Source of the DNA: Paraburkholderia acidisoli | GTDB taxonomy: Bacteria; Pseudomonadota; Gammaproteobacteria; Burkholderiales; Burkholderiaceae | Length of the DNA stretch: 64,000 nt | Assembly (NCBI RefSeq): GCF_009789675.1 | Contig: NZ_CP046914.1 | Span: 1,302,001 to 1,366,000, forward strand | Reading direction: 5' to 3' | Shown: positions 44,590 through 52,689 of the stretch, piece after piece | How the letters are laid out: the number at the start of each line of letters is the position of its first letter | Numbering within the stretch: the stretch's first letter is position 1 | The notes under the pieces: generated by a model | Seen by the model: the letters and a program-made list of their open reading frames with translations, nothing else | Database searches by the model: none | Told to the model about the DNA's origin: nothing | Program-made: the position numbers and the translations under genes

Positions 44590-46173
44590 TCAGAACACGT
44601 GGCGGAACACCCAGTACAAACCGGCGGCCAGCAGGATCGAAGCGGGCAGCGTGAGCACCCACGCGAGCACGAGGCTGCGCACCGTGCCCCATTGCAGGCC
44701 CGAGCCGCTCGCGGCCATCGTGCCGGCCACGCCCGACGAGAGCACGTGCGTCGTCGAAACGGGCAGGCCGTACACGTCGGCGGCACCGATCGTCACCATC
44801 GCCACGAGTTCGGCGCTCGCGCCTTGCCCGTACGTGAGGTGCGTCTTGCCGATGCGTTCGCCCACCGTCACCACGATGCGCTTCCAGCCGACCATCGTGC
44901 CGAGGCCCAGCGCGATCGCCACGGCCACTTTCACCCACGTCGGGATGAACTTGGTCGCGTGATCGATCTGGCCGCGGAAGTTGTCGATGGCCTTCGAATC
45001 GGCGGGCGAGAAGGCCACGGCCTTCTGCTTGTCGATCACGCGGATCGCTTCCGAGATCAGGTACATGTTGTTGCGCACGTTATCGACGACCGATTGCGGC
45101 ACCGCCGAGAGCGCGCCGTAGCCGCTGACCTGCTGCGCCACCGTGTTCGACAGCGCGGCGAGCGCGGGCACCGTCGCGGGCGCGATCGAGCGCGAGCCGA
45201 CGAAGCGTTCGACTTCGCCGCGCGGGTCCGCGGGCGCCGGCACGCCGTTCGTATAGTTGCTCAACGAATGCGTGGCTTCGTGCGCGACGGCGATGAAGGT
45301 CTGCGTCTGTTCGGCCGTCACCGCGCGGTTCAGCGCGTACGCCGTGGGCACCGTGCCGATCAGGATCAGCATGATGAGGCCCATGCCCTTCTGGCCGTCG
45401 TTCGAGCCGTGCGCGAACGACACGCCCGTGCAAGTCAGGATCAGCAGCGCGCGGATCCAGAACGGCGGCGGCTCGTTGCCCTTGGGTTCGGCGTAGAGCG
45501 CGGGAATGCGCACGACCGCCTTCAGCACGAGCAGCAGCAGGCCGGCGAGCAGGAAGCCCACGATCGGCGAGAACAGCAGCGACTTGCCCACGCCCACGGC
45601 CTGGCTCCAGTCCACGCCGCTCGTGCCGCTCGCGCCGTGCATCATCTGGTTCATGAGGCCGACGCCGATGATCGAGCCGATCAGCGTGTGCGAGCTGGAC
45701 GAGGGCAGGCCGAGATACCACGTGCCGAGGTTCCAGATGATCGCGGCGATGAGCAGCGCGAACACCATCGCGAAGCCCGCGCTGCTGCCCACCTGCAGGA
45801 TCAGTTCGACCGGCAGCAACTGAAGGATGCCGAACGCGACGGCGCCCGTCGACGTGAGCACGCCGAGGAAATTCCATGCGCCCGACCAGATCACGGCGAG
45901 GTTGGGCGTGAGCGAATGCGTGTAGATGACGGTCGCGACCGCGTTGGCGGTGTCGTGGAAGCCATTCACGAATTCGAAGCCGAGGGCGATGAGCAGCGCG
46001 ATGCCGAGCAACACCCACGGCATGGCGGAGCTTTGGCGCACGGGCGAAAGGTCGTCGGCGAGATGCATCGCCACGTACACGGCGCCGGCCACGATGACGA
46101 GCAGGAACGCGATCAGACTGACGTTCTTGCCGCGCGGCTGGGCAGCGCCCGGTTGAAGGGATAAATCCGGCAT
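44590..46173 (-). CDS. pit: inorganic phosphate transporter, PiT family
   Basis: The 527-residue membrane protein has about ten helices and the duplicated PiT signatures: EFVNGFHDTANAVATVIYTHSL near residue 70 and SFAHGSNDGQKGMGLIMLIL in the second half, plus GLPSSSSHTLIGSIIG and GLPVSTTHVLSSGVAG. A long hydrophilic central loop (about 290-400) is as in E. coli PitA. It takes up metal-phosphate with protons. ATG 46173 begins the conserved N-terminus. Confidence 0.94.
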   Translation of the reverse strand: MPDLSLQPGAAQPRGKNVSLIAFLLVIVAGAVYVAMHLADDLSPVRQSSAMPWVLLGIALLIALGFEFVNGFHDTANAVATVIYTHSLTPNLAVIWSGAWNFLGVLTSTGAVAFGILQLLPVELILQVGSSAGFAMVFALLIAAIIWNLGTWYLGLPSSSSHTLIGSIIGVGLMNQMMHGASGTSGVDWSQAVGVGKSLLFSPIVGFLLAGLLLLVLKAVVRIPALYAEPKGNEPPPFWIRALLILTCTGVSFAHGSNDGQKGMGLIMLILIGTVPTAYALNRAVTAEQTQTFIAVAHEATHSLSNYTNGVPAPADPRGEVERFVGSRSIAPATVPALAALSNTVAQQVSGYGALSAVPQSVVDNVRNNMYLISEAIRVIDKQKAVAFSPADSKAIDNFRGQIDHATKFIPTWVKVAVAIALGLGTMVGWKRIVVTVGERIGKTHLTYGQGASAELVAMVTIGAADVYGLPVSTTHVLSSGVAGTMAASGSGLQWGTVRSLVLAWVLTLPASILLAAGLYWVFRHVF

Positions 46174-46668
46174 GGCTGACGGGCTCCTGGGGGTTGGAGG
46201 GAGGGCAAAGATTTCACCATCCTGACAAGCCCGCGTGTCGCTTTCATGACAGCCGTGTGCCAATCATGCTGTGTAGATGCGGTGTTTTCGTATGTAGATA
46301 TGCGAAGTTATGAAATGTTGGCCGAATTTAGCCGTTGCGCCTCGGAGGCGCAGAGCGGCCGCTCGCGGCGTGCAAGATCACGCCGCACCTTACGGCGGCG
46401 ATACACGGGCGCGCGTTTGCCGGCCCTTCGCGAGCAACGCTCCGCCGCTCGCGGATGGGTCTCCGCAAGTGCGTTGCGTCGTTCGTCGGCATTGAGTCAC
46501 GCCAGTCGGTTCGCGCGCGGCGCGGGACGGGGAGCGTGACAGGAAGCGGGCAAGGTGCGGGCTGGGCGAGGCGGCGGTGCGTCGCGTGGCTGGCGTGGGC
46601 GGCGCGCGGCTGAAACTCCGGCGGAAGGGCGAGGGCGCCTTCGTGGGTTCAGCCGCGAGCGCGCCGTC
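46174..46668. other. gene-free interval upstream of the phosphate transporter
   Basis: In this 495-bp interval the left part is AT-rich (about 46245-46325) and should hold the transporter promoter. A 17-bp palindrome, TGCGCCTC-G-GAGGCGCA, lies at 46336-46352. Several open frames occur on the plus strand, but they are Arg-rich GC artefacts without a ribosome-binding site. Confidence 0.5.
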
Positions 46669-47073
46669 CTATCGCGCCGACTTCGACAGCCGATGTCCGA
46701 GCCCGAGGTTCGAGACGATCTGCCAGGTATACACGCGCGAATAGTGCACGCCGAACTGGCGGCCGATCAGTTCGCGCACGCGGCTGTTGGTCCACGCGTC
46801 GCTCGGAAAGCCGTGTTCGCGGGCGGAGCCGTGCAACGCGCTCGCAATCCAGCCCAGCGCGGCCTGGTCGAGCACCGAGGGCCGGCCGCCCACGCTCATC
46901 TGCTGGAGCGCGGCGAGCCCGCCGTCTTCGACGATGGTCTTGTAGCGCCGCACCGTTTGGGCGGAAAGGTGCAGGGAATCGGCGACGGAATTGACGGTCG
47001 CGCCTTCCATCAACATCTGGCCGGCGGCCATTCTTCTCGCCACGCTCGGCAAATTCTCGGTTCGGGTAAGCAT
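46669..47073 (-). CDS. orphan IS630-type helix-turn-helix protein
   Basis: The 134-residue protein consists of the DNA-binding half of IS630/Tc1-type transposases: RRMAAGQMLMEGATVNSVADSLHLSAQTVRRYKTIVEDGGLAAL (first HTH) and a second winged helix, NSRVRELIGRQFGVHYSRVYTWQIVSNLG. No DDE catalytic domain follows and no flanking terminal inverted repeats were seen. The frame is intact, so it may be a domesticated transposase fragment acting as a regulator rather than decay debris. ATG 47073 is preferred; the frame extends to 47193. It is bordered by AT-rich DNA. Confidence 0.75.
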   Translation of the reverse strand: MLTRTENLPSVARRMAAGQMLMEGATVNSVADSLHLSAQTVRRYKTIVEDGGLAALQQMSVGGRPSVLDQAALGWIASALHGSAREHGFPSDAWTNSRVRELIGRQFGVHYSRVYTWQIVSNLGLGHRLSKSAR

Positions 47074-47652
47074 AGGTTCACTCGTCGACGAAAGATTGCG
47101 GACATGCGGCTTGCGGTAGCCGCTCCGGTAACCCTCTTTGCAAGCGGGTTTGTCGCTTGCCACGATCTCGCGCCAAGGTGGTGCGCGACGCAAGATTCAT
47201 GACGGACGGCGAAATCAACATCCGGTAAAGGACGCCTGTTGCGTAACACCTCGTGTTCCGCAGCGGATATTAATAATTGTTTTTGTAGGGAATGTGTATA
47301 GCTAGCGGAAAAATAGTCTGCTTGACTTGTGGATTGAGCTGAACTAATGGGAAAAAACAACCGACTCGCAATGCTCAACAATTCGCCTGACCATTGCACA
47401 TGATGCATAACATGCGTATCGCATTCGCACGATTTTCCGATTCCCTTAATGAAGGACATAGTCGAATCGAGCATTTTGTCTGATTATTGGCGACTTAATG
47501 CATGGCTGATATTTCCGTCGATATTGCGAACGTTCGTTAGCCTTTTGCACCGCAAGAAATGCAATTTCGATAAACGTTTTATTATTTTTGTGCACAATGC
47601 CCATTCGCCGGTAAAACGCGGAAATTCAAATGCGAATCGAGTTACACCAGCA
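47074..47652. other. AT-rich gene-free interval
   Basis: This 579-bp interval is markedly AT-rich against the surrounding DNA, mainly about 47230-47650, with runs such as TTAATAATTG and TTTTATTATTTTTG. It separates the divergent IS630-like HTH gene and the 137-aa gene and must hold both promoters. No ORF here has convincing codon use. The composition suggests a silencer-bound or transferred segment. Confidence 0.55.
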
Positions 47653-48066
47653 ATGAATATCGACATCGAGGCGAAAGTGATTCGCTTGCTGCAACGCGCG
47701 GCGGGTCGGCGTTCGCTCGTGCCGTATCACGCGTTTCATGCGCTGTTCGCGGGCGCGGTGCCGTTGCGGGAGCGCTATGAAAAACTCGAAGCGGCCGCCG
47801 CGGCATTATGCGATCCGGGCGACGCCGATTATGTCGCGTTGCTCGCGACCGATTCGGGCCTGCCCGGCCCCGACTTCTTTACGCGCTTCCGGCGCTTTCA
47901 CGGCGAGCGCTATTACGCCCTGCTCGGCGCCGATCGTCATCGTACGTTGCGGCTCGCCGAGAAGCGCGAGCTTGCGAATGAAGCGCGCGAGCGCGTTTAT
48001 GCGCATCACGCGCGCAACGTGGGCGATCCGGCGGCCGAGCCGGATGGCGAGGTCGAACGTCTGTAA
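47653..48066 (+). CDS. hypothetical protein (137 aa)
   Basis: This soluble, mostly helical protein begins MNIDIEAKVIRLLQRAAGRRSLVPYHAFHALF. It has an acidic or alanine-rich centre, then FFTRFRRFHGERYYALLGADRHRTLRLAEKREL. No signal peptide, membrane segment or known domain was recognised. ATG 47653 marks the switch from AT-rich leader to GC-rich coding sequence; upstream in-frame codons look non-coding. It lies end to end with a small membrane protein gene on the other strand. Confidence 0.65.
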   Translation: MNIDIEAKVIRLLQRAAGRRSLVPYHAFHALFAGAVPLRERYEKLEAAAAALCDPGDADYVALLATDSGLPGPDFFTRFRRFHGERYYALLGADRHRTLRLAEKRELANEARERVYAHHARNVGDPAAEPDGEVERL

Positions 48067-48072
48067 CGCGGC

Positions 48073-48318
48073 TTAATCGAGCCGATTGCGGTCGCGCACG
48101 AGTATCGACACGTAAATCGCCGTGCAAACGATGATCACGGCCACGCCCGCATAGACCTTTTCGTTATTGAATTCGATCAAGCCCAGCACGGCGATGGCGA
48201 TACCGGTTGCCGATCCGAGTGTGCCGACGGCCGCGACGAATATGCGCAGCCGGCTCCAGACGCGATGGCGCCGCGCGGGGCCGGCGCCCTCCATAAACCG
48301 ATGCAGTCGATCGAACAT
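48073..48318 (-). CDS. small two-helix membrane protein (81 aa)
   Basis: The 81-residue protein begins MFDRLHRFMEGAGPARRHRVWSRL, then has two hydrophobic helices, about 26-48 (FVAAVGTLGSATGIAIAVLGLIEF) and 56-73 (VYAGVAVIIVCTAIYVSILV), with a basic C-terminus RDRNRLD. No family was recognised. AGGAAG lies eight or so bases before ATG 48318. It converges with the 137-aa gene. Confidence 0.65.
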   Translation of the reverse strand: MFDRLHRFMEGAGPARRHRVWSRLRIFVAAVGTLGSATGIAIAVLGLIEFNNEKVYAGVAVIIVCTAIYVSILVRDRNRLD

Positions 48319-48586
48319 GGCGGCTCTTCCTGTGCGTGGAAAGCGGCGGAACGGACGAAGGGCGAAGACCGGAGACTCTCGCAGCGCGCCGCCCTGGTCA
48401 TCGGAAGGCGAGCGCCAAAAACCATTATAGGCAGCGGTTTTTTCATCCGAAGCCGAATGCGTGCATGGCACGGGCCGGGGGCGGCTCGCCGCGACTTGCT
48501 TCGGTCGCCGCGCGTTGGTTCGCAATCGTCCTGAGTTTTTCGCCACGTTTAAGTTTGTCTTAATTTTGCGTGGCCATAGTGGAGTC

Positions 48587-48666
48587 GTCGGGTCGATTTG
48601 ATAGTTCGATTCGGTTGTCTCTTCACGTCCCCTGTTGGCCGCCGATGCGATCGGCGGCTTTTTTTT
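48587..48666 (+). ncRNA. candidate small RNA ending in an orphan intrinsic terminator
   Basis: There is no gene on this strand between 48066 and the terminator at 48638-48666, so the terminator needs another transcript. The CATAGT at 48575-48580, behind AT-rich DNA, is a possible -10 box, which would give an RNA of about 80 nt. It would have a pyrimidine-rich unpaired segment (CTCTTCACGTCCCCTG) before the terminator and a U8 tail, the layout of Hfq-dependent trans-acting RNAs. The -35 box is poor and the 5' end is a guess. Confidence 0.4.
48638..48666 (+). terminator. strong intrinsic terminator with no upstream gene
   Basis: GCCGCCGAT and ATCGGCGGC form a perfect nine-pair stem with a three-base loop, directly followed by eight T residues on the plus strand. 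On the minus strand there is no T run. It follows no plus-strand gene. Confidence 0.9.
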
Positions 48667-48759
48667 GCCCGCGTTTTGCCCGCGCCATGTTTGCAATATG
48701 GTTGCGCACGCAACCAACGCCGTGCCGTTCACTACGGCCGGCGCAGTTCCGGGAAGGCG

Positions 48760-49353
48760 TCAGACATACTCGGGGAAGCCCGCGCGGCCTTGCGTGAGAT
48801 CGCGCAGCGTCTCGCGGGCGGCGTTCACAGCGGTGGCGGGAAGCTGGATCGTGAGGCGCACGGTCATGGTGTACTGGCTGTCGGCGAGCGTGAGTTGCTC
48901 CTGCTCGATCCAGTGCCGCACGTGGGTTTCGTCGGGATAGCCCACCTCGACCGTGAGCCGCGCCTGGGCGATGCGCTCGATGCGCGGTGCGCCTTGCAGC
49001 GCGCTGGCGATGGCGTCGGTGTAGGCGCGCACGAGGCCGCCCGCGCCGAGCTTCACCCCGCCGTAGTAGCGGATGACGGCCGCGAGCACACCGTCCAGGT
49101 CGTGATGGCGCAACACCTCGAGAATCGGCCGCCCGGCGGTGCCGGACGGTTCGCCGTCGTCGGACATACCCGACTGGCCGCCCGCCAGCAACGCCCAGCA
49201 CACGTGCGTGGCGGCCGGGTGTTCGTCGCGCAGACGGCGCAACTCGACCATGGCCGCCTCGCGGTCCGCGACGGGAATCGCGTGCGCGATGAAGCGGCTC
49301 TTGCGGATATCGAGTTCCGCGCTGACGGTGTGGGCAAGCGTGAAAGTGGGCAC
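48760..49353 (-). CDS. yigZ: YigZ/IMPACT family protein
   Basis: The 197-residue protein has the UPF0029/IMPACT N-terminal domain: DIRKSRFIAHAIPVADREAAM, then ATHVCWALLAGG, DDGEPSGTAGRPILEVL and VIRYYGGVKLGAGGLVRAYTDA. A small C-terminal ferredoxin-like domain (DUF1949 type) follows. Members are implicated in translation or stress control by homology with eukaryotic IMPACT; the bacterial biochemical role is not settled. It is monocistronic. The start at 49353 gives the full family N-terminus. Confidence 0.9.
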   Translation of the reverse strand: MPTFTLAHTVSAELDIRKSRFIAHAIPVADREAAMVELRRLRDEHPAATHVCWALLAGGQSGMSDDGEPSGTAGRPILEVLRHHDLDGVLAAVIRYYGGVKLGAGGLVRAYTDAIASALQGAPRIERIAQARLTVEVGYPDETHVRHWIEQEQLTLADSQYTMTVRLTIQLPATAVNAARETLRDLTQGRAGFPEYV

Positions 49354-49638
49354 GACGGAAAGTCGGTGTACGACGGCGCGACGGAAACCGCCATGTTAAC
49401 CGACGCCATGTCGCCGCTCCTGCGTCCGTCCCCATATCTTGTCAGTTTACGTAACGGTTTCTTGCGCAAGATGCAGGTGACGCGGCGGCAAGTAGCACCG
49501 ATAATGCTTGGCGTGACGGGTCTAGCTCTGGCTGGAGCGAAGCCGAACTCCTCATTCGGTGATCCGTCATTTATGTGATTGCACGCGGCGCTGTTCTGGC
49601 GAAGCGTTTTCCCCGCCCAAGGCTTCCCGCGCGGAGGC

Positions 49639-49678
49639 AAAAAAATCCCCGGTCTGGATGATGTCCATCGACCGGGGG
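49639..49678 (-). terminator. intrinsic terminator without an adjacent minus-strand gene
   Basis: On the minus strand CCCCGGTC and GACCGGGG pair around a loop that itself contains TGGA/TCCA, followed by T7. The nearest upstream gene on this strand ends at 50177, and another terminator lies between. Confidence 0.8.
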
Positions 49679-49760
49679 TCATAAGGCTCGCCTGTTCTCA
49701 AGAGGCAACTTCACCTTACGTCCGCCAAAATCCGTCGGCAATCGGAAAAAAATCTCGCCC

Positions 49761-49789
49761 AAAAAAAATCCCGGCCATCGCTGGCCGGG
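49761..49789 (-). terminator. second intrinsic terminator on the minus strand
   Basis: CCCGGCCA and TGGCCGGG form a perfect eight-pair stem with a four-base loop, followed on the minus strand by GGGA and T8. It lies about 390 bp beyond the nearest minus-strand stop codon. Confidence 0.85.
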
Positions 49790-50176
49790 TGAATGAGAAT
49801 ACACCGTGCGCTCCGGGGAACGAAACGCTCTTGTACGGTACTCGCGGGCCTGCGCCCGGGCAACGGCGGCGCATTACCCAGGTTTACCAACGGCGGGCTT
49901 TCGCCACCGGCGCAACCATGGCGCGCGGCGCTTTGGTATCGATATCGCAGGGGTTTTCGGGCAAGTCGCCTTGCTTACGAAGCCCGGCGCAGGAAAGACT
50001 TGGCAAGAAAAGTCATGCGGGGACGCATTCAGAAATGCGCGAGGCCGGTTTCCCTTGTCGGGAGAACCGGCCTCGGTGGCTGCCTCGTGCGCGCCTCATG
50101 GTGAGCCTTACGTCATGAACATCACGACCGGGTCACGGCGCGTGGCAGTCCGGCATCCTCATCGAACGCCTGCCGC

Positions 50177-50491
50177 TCAGTAACGCGGCGGGGGCGGCGG
50201 ACGATGGTCGTCACGCCAGTGCGGGGGACCCGGATCGTGCGGATGATGGTGCATCCACTCGTCGTGCTCCCAATAACGGTGGCCGTCCCAGTAACGGTTG
50301 TCATGCCAGCCAATCGACAACTGCACGCCCACCGGCATCATGTGCGGCTGGCCGTATTCCGGCGCCGAGTTGGCCCGCAGACCATACGGCGCCGATTGGG
50401 CGTAGGCGCCCGAAGCACCCATCAGTGCGCCACCGGCGATGAGCGCGGCGGCGAGAACGCGGGCGGGGGTCTTCCAGCTCTTCGTGTTCAT
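50177..50491 (-). CDS. secreted His/Pro-rich protein (104 aa)
   Basis: The 104-residue protein has a Sec signal peptide (MNTKSWKTPARVLAAALIAGGALMGASGAYAQ, cleavage near residue 31). The mature part is rich in His, Trp, Pro and Tyr: LSIGWHDNRYWDGHRYWEHDEWMHHHPHDPGPPH, then a proline tail. Similar small periplasmic proteins occur in Burkholderiaceae without known function; the His clusters suggest metal binding. A strong GGAGG precedes the ATG at 50491. Confidence 0.8.
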   Translation of the reverse strand: MNTKSWKTPARVLAAALIAGGALMGASGAYAQSAPYGLRANSAPEYGQPHMMPVGVQLSIGWHDNRYWDGHRYWEHDEWMHHHPHDPGPPHWRDDHRPPPPPRY

Positions 50492-50610
50492 GTTGATACC
50501 TCCTCTCAGTTTCGTCGTCGCGTCGCAGCGAGTGCGTTGCGTTCGACCATGGAGGGAAGCTTATCGGCCCGAAGCCGGGGAATACGTGACCACTTGTAAG
50601 CTTTCATTTC

Positions 50611-50723
50611 AACGGACAAACCGGCCGGAAGCAGGCAATCTGACAGTCCGGCCTTGATGCAAAACGGATTACCGCGTGTTTCTGACAGTCCGGGCGCGCC
50701 GTTAAAAGGGCCGGTTTGTCAAC
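50611..50723. repeat. nested inverted and direct repeats
   Basis: GACAAACCGGCC (50615-50626) and its exact complement GGCCGGTTTGTC (50709-50720) enclose two direct copies of TCTGACAGTCCGG (50639-50651 and 50681-50693). The block sits in the 329-bp space between the secreted-protein start (50491) and the acyl-CoA synthetase stop (50821). That space contains no gene and should hold the promoter of the secreted protein. Whether the block is an operator array, a terminator or mobile remnant is open. Confidence 0.7.
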
Positions 50724-50820
50724 GGACGTTACATTCGAGCAGCGTGCCGGCGCCCGAACGGCGGCTCCGCGTGGATTTTTTGTCGCTACGCGGCCCGCTG
50801 ATCGCCCGCACATTGCTCGC

Positions 50821-52488
50821 TTATCGTCCCGAAATCGGTCCCGAGCCCGCTTCCTGGTCGATCGCGCTCTGCGACTTCACCTGCGCGCGCAGCTCGTACT
50901 TCTGGATCTTTCCGGTGGCCGTGCGCGGCAATTCGCCGAACTTCACGGCGCGCGGCACTTTGTAGTGCGCGAGAAACTGGCGGCAGTGCGCGACGATCTC
51001 CTCGGCCGTGGCGCTCGCGCCCGGCCGCAACTCGACGAACGCGCAGGGCACTTCGCCCCATTTCGCATCCGGCATGGCGACGACCGCCGCGAGCGCCACC
51101 GCCGGGTGCCGGTACAGCGTGTCCTCGACCTCGATGCTCGAAATGTTCTCGCCGCCGGAAATGATGATGTCCTTGCTGCGGTCGGTGATGCGCACGTAGC
51201 CTTCGGGCGTCATCACGCCCACGTCGCCGGTATGGAACCAGCCGCCGCGAAAGGCATCTTCGGTGGCGCGCTCGTTCTTCAGATACCCCTTCATGCAGAT
51301 GTTGCCGCGGAACATGATTTCGCCGAGCGTTTCGCCGTCCGCGGGCACGTTTTCCATGGTTTGCGGATCGCGCACGCTCACGCCGCTTTGCAGGTGATAG
51401 CGCACGCCCTGACGCGCGGCGAGGCGCGCCTGTTCCTCGTCGGGCAGCGTCTTCCAGCGTTCCTGCATGGCGCACACGGCGGCGGGCCCGTACACCTCGG
51501 TCAAGCCGTACACGTGCGTGAGTTCGATGCCGATGGCCTTCATCTTCGCGATGACGGCCGGCGCGGGCGGGGCGCCCGCGACCATCGTGTGGACCGTGTG
51601 CGCAATGCCTTCGCGATACGCGGCGGGCGCGTCGGCGAGCGCGCCTTGCACGATCGGCGCGCCGCAGTAGTGCGTGACGCGCTCCTCGCGGATGAGATCG
51701 AACACGAGTTTCGCGTCGAACTTGCGCAGGCACACGTTCACGCCCGCGCGCGCCGCGACGGTCCACGCGAAGCACCAGCCGTTGCAGTGAAAGAGCGGCA
51801 GCGTCCAGAGATACGCGGCGTGCTTCGGCATGTCCCATTCGAGGATGTTGCTCACCGCGTTCAGATACGCGCCGCGATGGTGATAGACCACGCCCTTTGG
51901 GTCGCCGGTGGTGCCCGAGGTGTAATTGAGCGCGATGGCGTCCCACTCGTCGGGCGGCGGCGCCCACGCGTAGCCGGGATCGCCTTGCTCGAGAAACGCC
52001 TCGTAATCGGTCGCGCGCGGAAACTGAGCCGGATCGGCGGCCGCGATATCGGCCACGCTGATGATCTTCAACTCGGGAAATTCGAGCGCCGCGCGCTGCG
52101 CCAGCGCGCCGAATTCGGTATCGACGATGAGCGCCTTCGCCTCGCCGTGCCGCAGCATGAACAGCATCGTGGCCACGTCGAGCCGCGTGTTGAGCGTGTT
52201 GAGCACCGCGCCCAGCATCGGCACGCCGAAGTGGGCTTCGACCATCGCCGGAATATTGGGCAGCAGCACCGCGACCGTGTCGCCGCGCCCGATGCCCGCG
52301 CGTTCCAGCGCGCTCGCGAGACGGCGCGTGCGCGCGTAGGTGTCGCGCCAGTTGCGGCGCACCGCGCCATGCACCATCGCGAGGCGGTCGCCGTAGACTT
52401 CGGCGGCGCGCGCGATGAAATCGACGGGCGTGAGCGGCACATAATTGGCTTCGCGCGGCGCGAGACCTTGTTCGAACGGATGCGGCAT
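50821..52488 (-). CDS. AMP-binding acyl-CoA synthetase
   Basis: The 555-residue adenylate-forming enzyme has the ATP loop NYTSGTTGDPKGV, then YGLTEVYGPAAVC, the hinge WFHTGDVGVMTPEGYVRITDRSKD, and the A10 lysine motif LPRTATGKIQKYELR. The LFHCNGWCFAW block is typical of the short/medium-chain fatty or methylmercaptopropionate-type ligase group (DmdB-like). It activates a carboxylic acid to its CoA thioester; the exact acid is unknown. AGGAGA precedes ATG 52488. It is divergent from a Crp/Fnr regulator. Confidence 0.9.
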   Translation of the reverse strand: MPHPFEQGLAPREANYVPLTPVDFIARAAEVYGDRLAMVHGAVRRNWRDTYARTRRLASALERAGIGRGDTVAVLLPNIPAMVEAHFGVPMLGAVLNTLNTRLDVATMLFMLRHGEAKALIVDTEFGALAQRAALEFPELKIISVADIAAADPAQFPRATDYEAFLEQGDPGYAWAPPPDEWDAIALNYTSGTTGDPKGVVYHHRGAYLNAVSNILEWDMPKHAAYLWTLPLFHCNGWCFAWTVAARAGVNVCLRKFDAKLVFDLIREERVTHYCGAPIVQGALADAPAAYREGIAHTVHTMVAGAPPAPAVIAKMKAIGIELTHVYGLTEVYGPAAVCAMQERWKTLPDEEQARLAARQGVRYHLQSGVSVRDPQTMENVPADGETLGEIMFRGNICMKGYLKNERATEDAFRGGWFHTGDVGVMTPEGYVRITDRSKDIIISGGENISSIEVEDTLYRHPAVALAAVVAMPDAKWGEVPCAFVELRPGASATAEEIVAHCRQFLAHYKVPRAVKFGELPRTATGKIQKYELRAQVKSQSAIDQEAGSGPISGR

Positions 52489-52530
52489 GGCGATGTCTCC
52501 TGGAAGGTCGCGCGGCGAGCGACCGCGGTT

Positions 52531-52550
52531 TTGTGCGTATTTGTGCGTAT
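52531..52550. repeat. tandem 10-bp repeat in the divergent promoter
   Basis: Two exact copies of TTGTGCGTAT stand back to back between the acyl-CoA synthetase and Crp/Fnr regulator genes, 43-62 bp upstream of the synthetase ATG. They could bind the regulator. The canonical FNR half-site pair TTGAT-N4-ATCAA was not found. Confidence 0.5.
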
Positions 52551-52689
52551 GATTCGCGCTACCGTAGCAGGGCGGCGCGCGCGAGTCTGTCATCGGCGCG
52601 ACAGAGCCGTCATGCTGCGTTTTACCCGAGCCGGAAACCGCTCAAAAACCGCGCCAAAACCCGCGCCAAAGCCGAAGAGATAGCCCGAG

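Larger units (their letters stand above)
48319..48759. other. gene-free interval containing an orphan terminator
   Basis: These 441 bp lie between two minus-strand genes. The left part should hold the promoter of the 81-aa gene. The right part contains an AT-rich patch at 48545-48570 and then the strong plus-strand terminator at 48638-48666, described separately. No supported protein-coding gene is present. Confidence 0.5.
49354..50176. other. 823-bp gene-free interval rich in hairpins
   Basis: No convincing protein gene lies here on either strand. It contains two minus-strand terminators (49639-49678 and 49761-49789) and a long hairpin at 50041-50074 (GAGGCCGGTT/AACCGGCCTC with an extended inner stem). 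Two very short minus-strand frames (49975-50016, 13 aa; 49884-49919, 11 aa) lack Shine-Dalgarno sequences. The layout suggests a structured 3' UTR of the 104-aa gene, or one or two small RNAs. Confidence 0.5.

Noticed and set aside
46246-46613. Overlapping 60-97 aa plus-strand frames upstream of the HTH gene
   Set aside because: Arg/Ser-rich frames with no ribosome-binding site; they look like non-coding GC-rich sequence.
47074-47652. Prophage or complete insertion sequence in the AT-rich segment
   Set aside because: No integrase, DDE domain, terminal inverted repeats or target-site duplications were found; only the base composition is unusual.
49793-50183. 100-125 aa plus-strand frames in the hairpin-rich gap
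   Set aside because: Composition is Arg/Ala/Gly-rich, starts lack Shine-Dalgarno, and the terminators indicate minus-strand transcripts.
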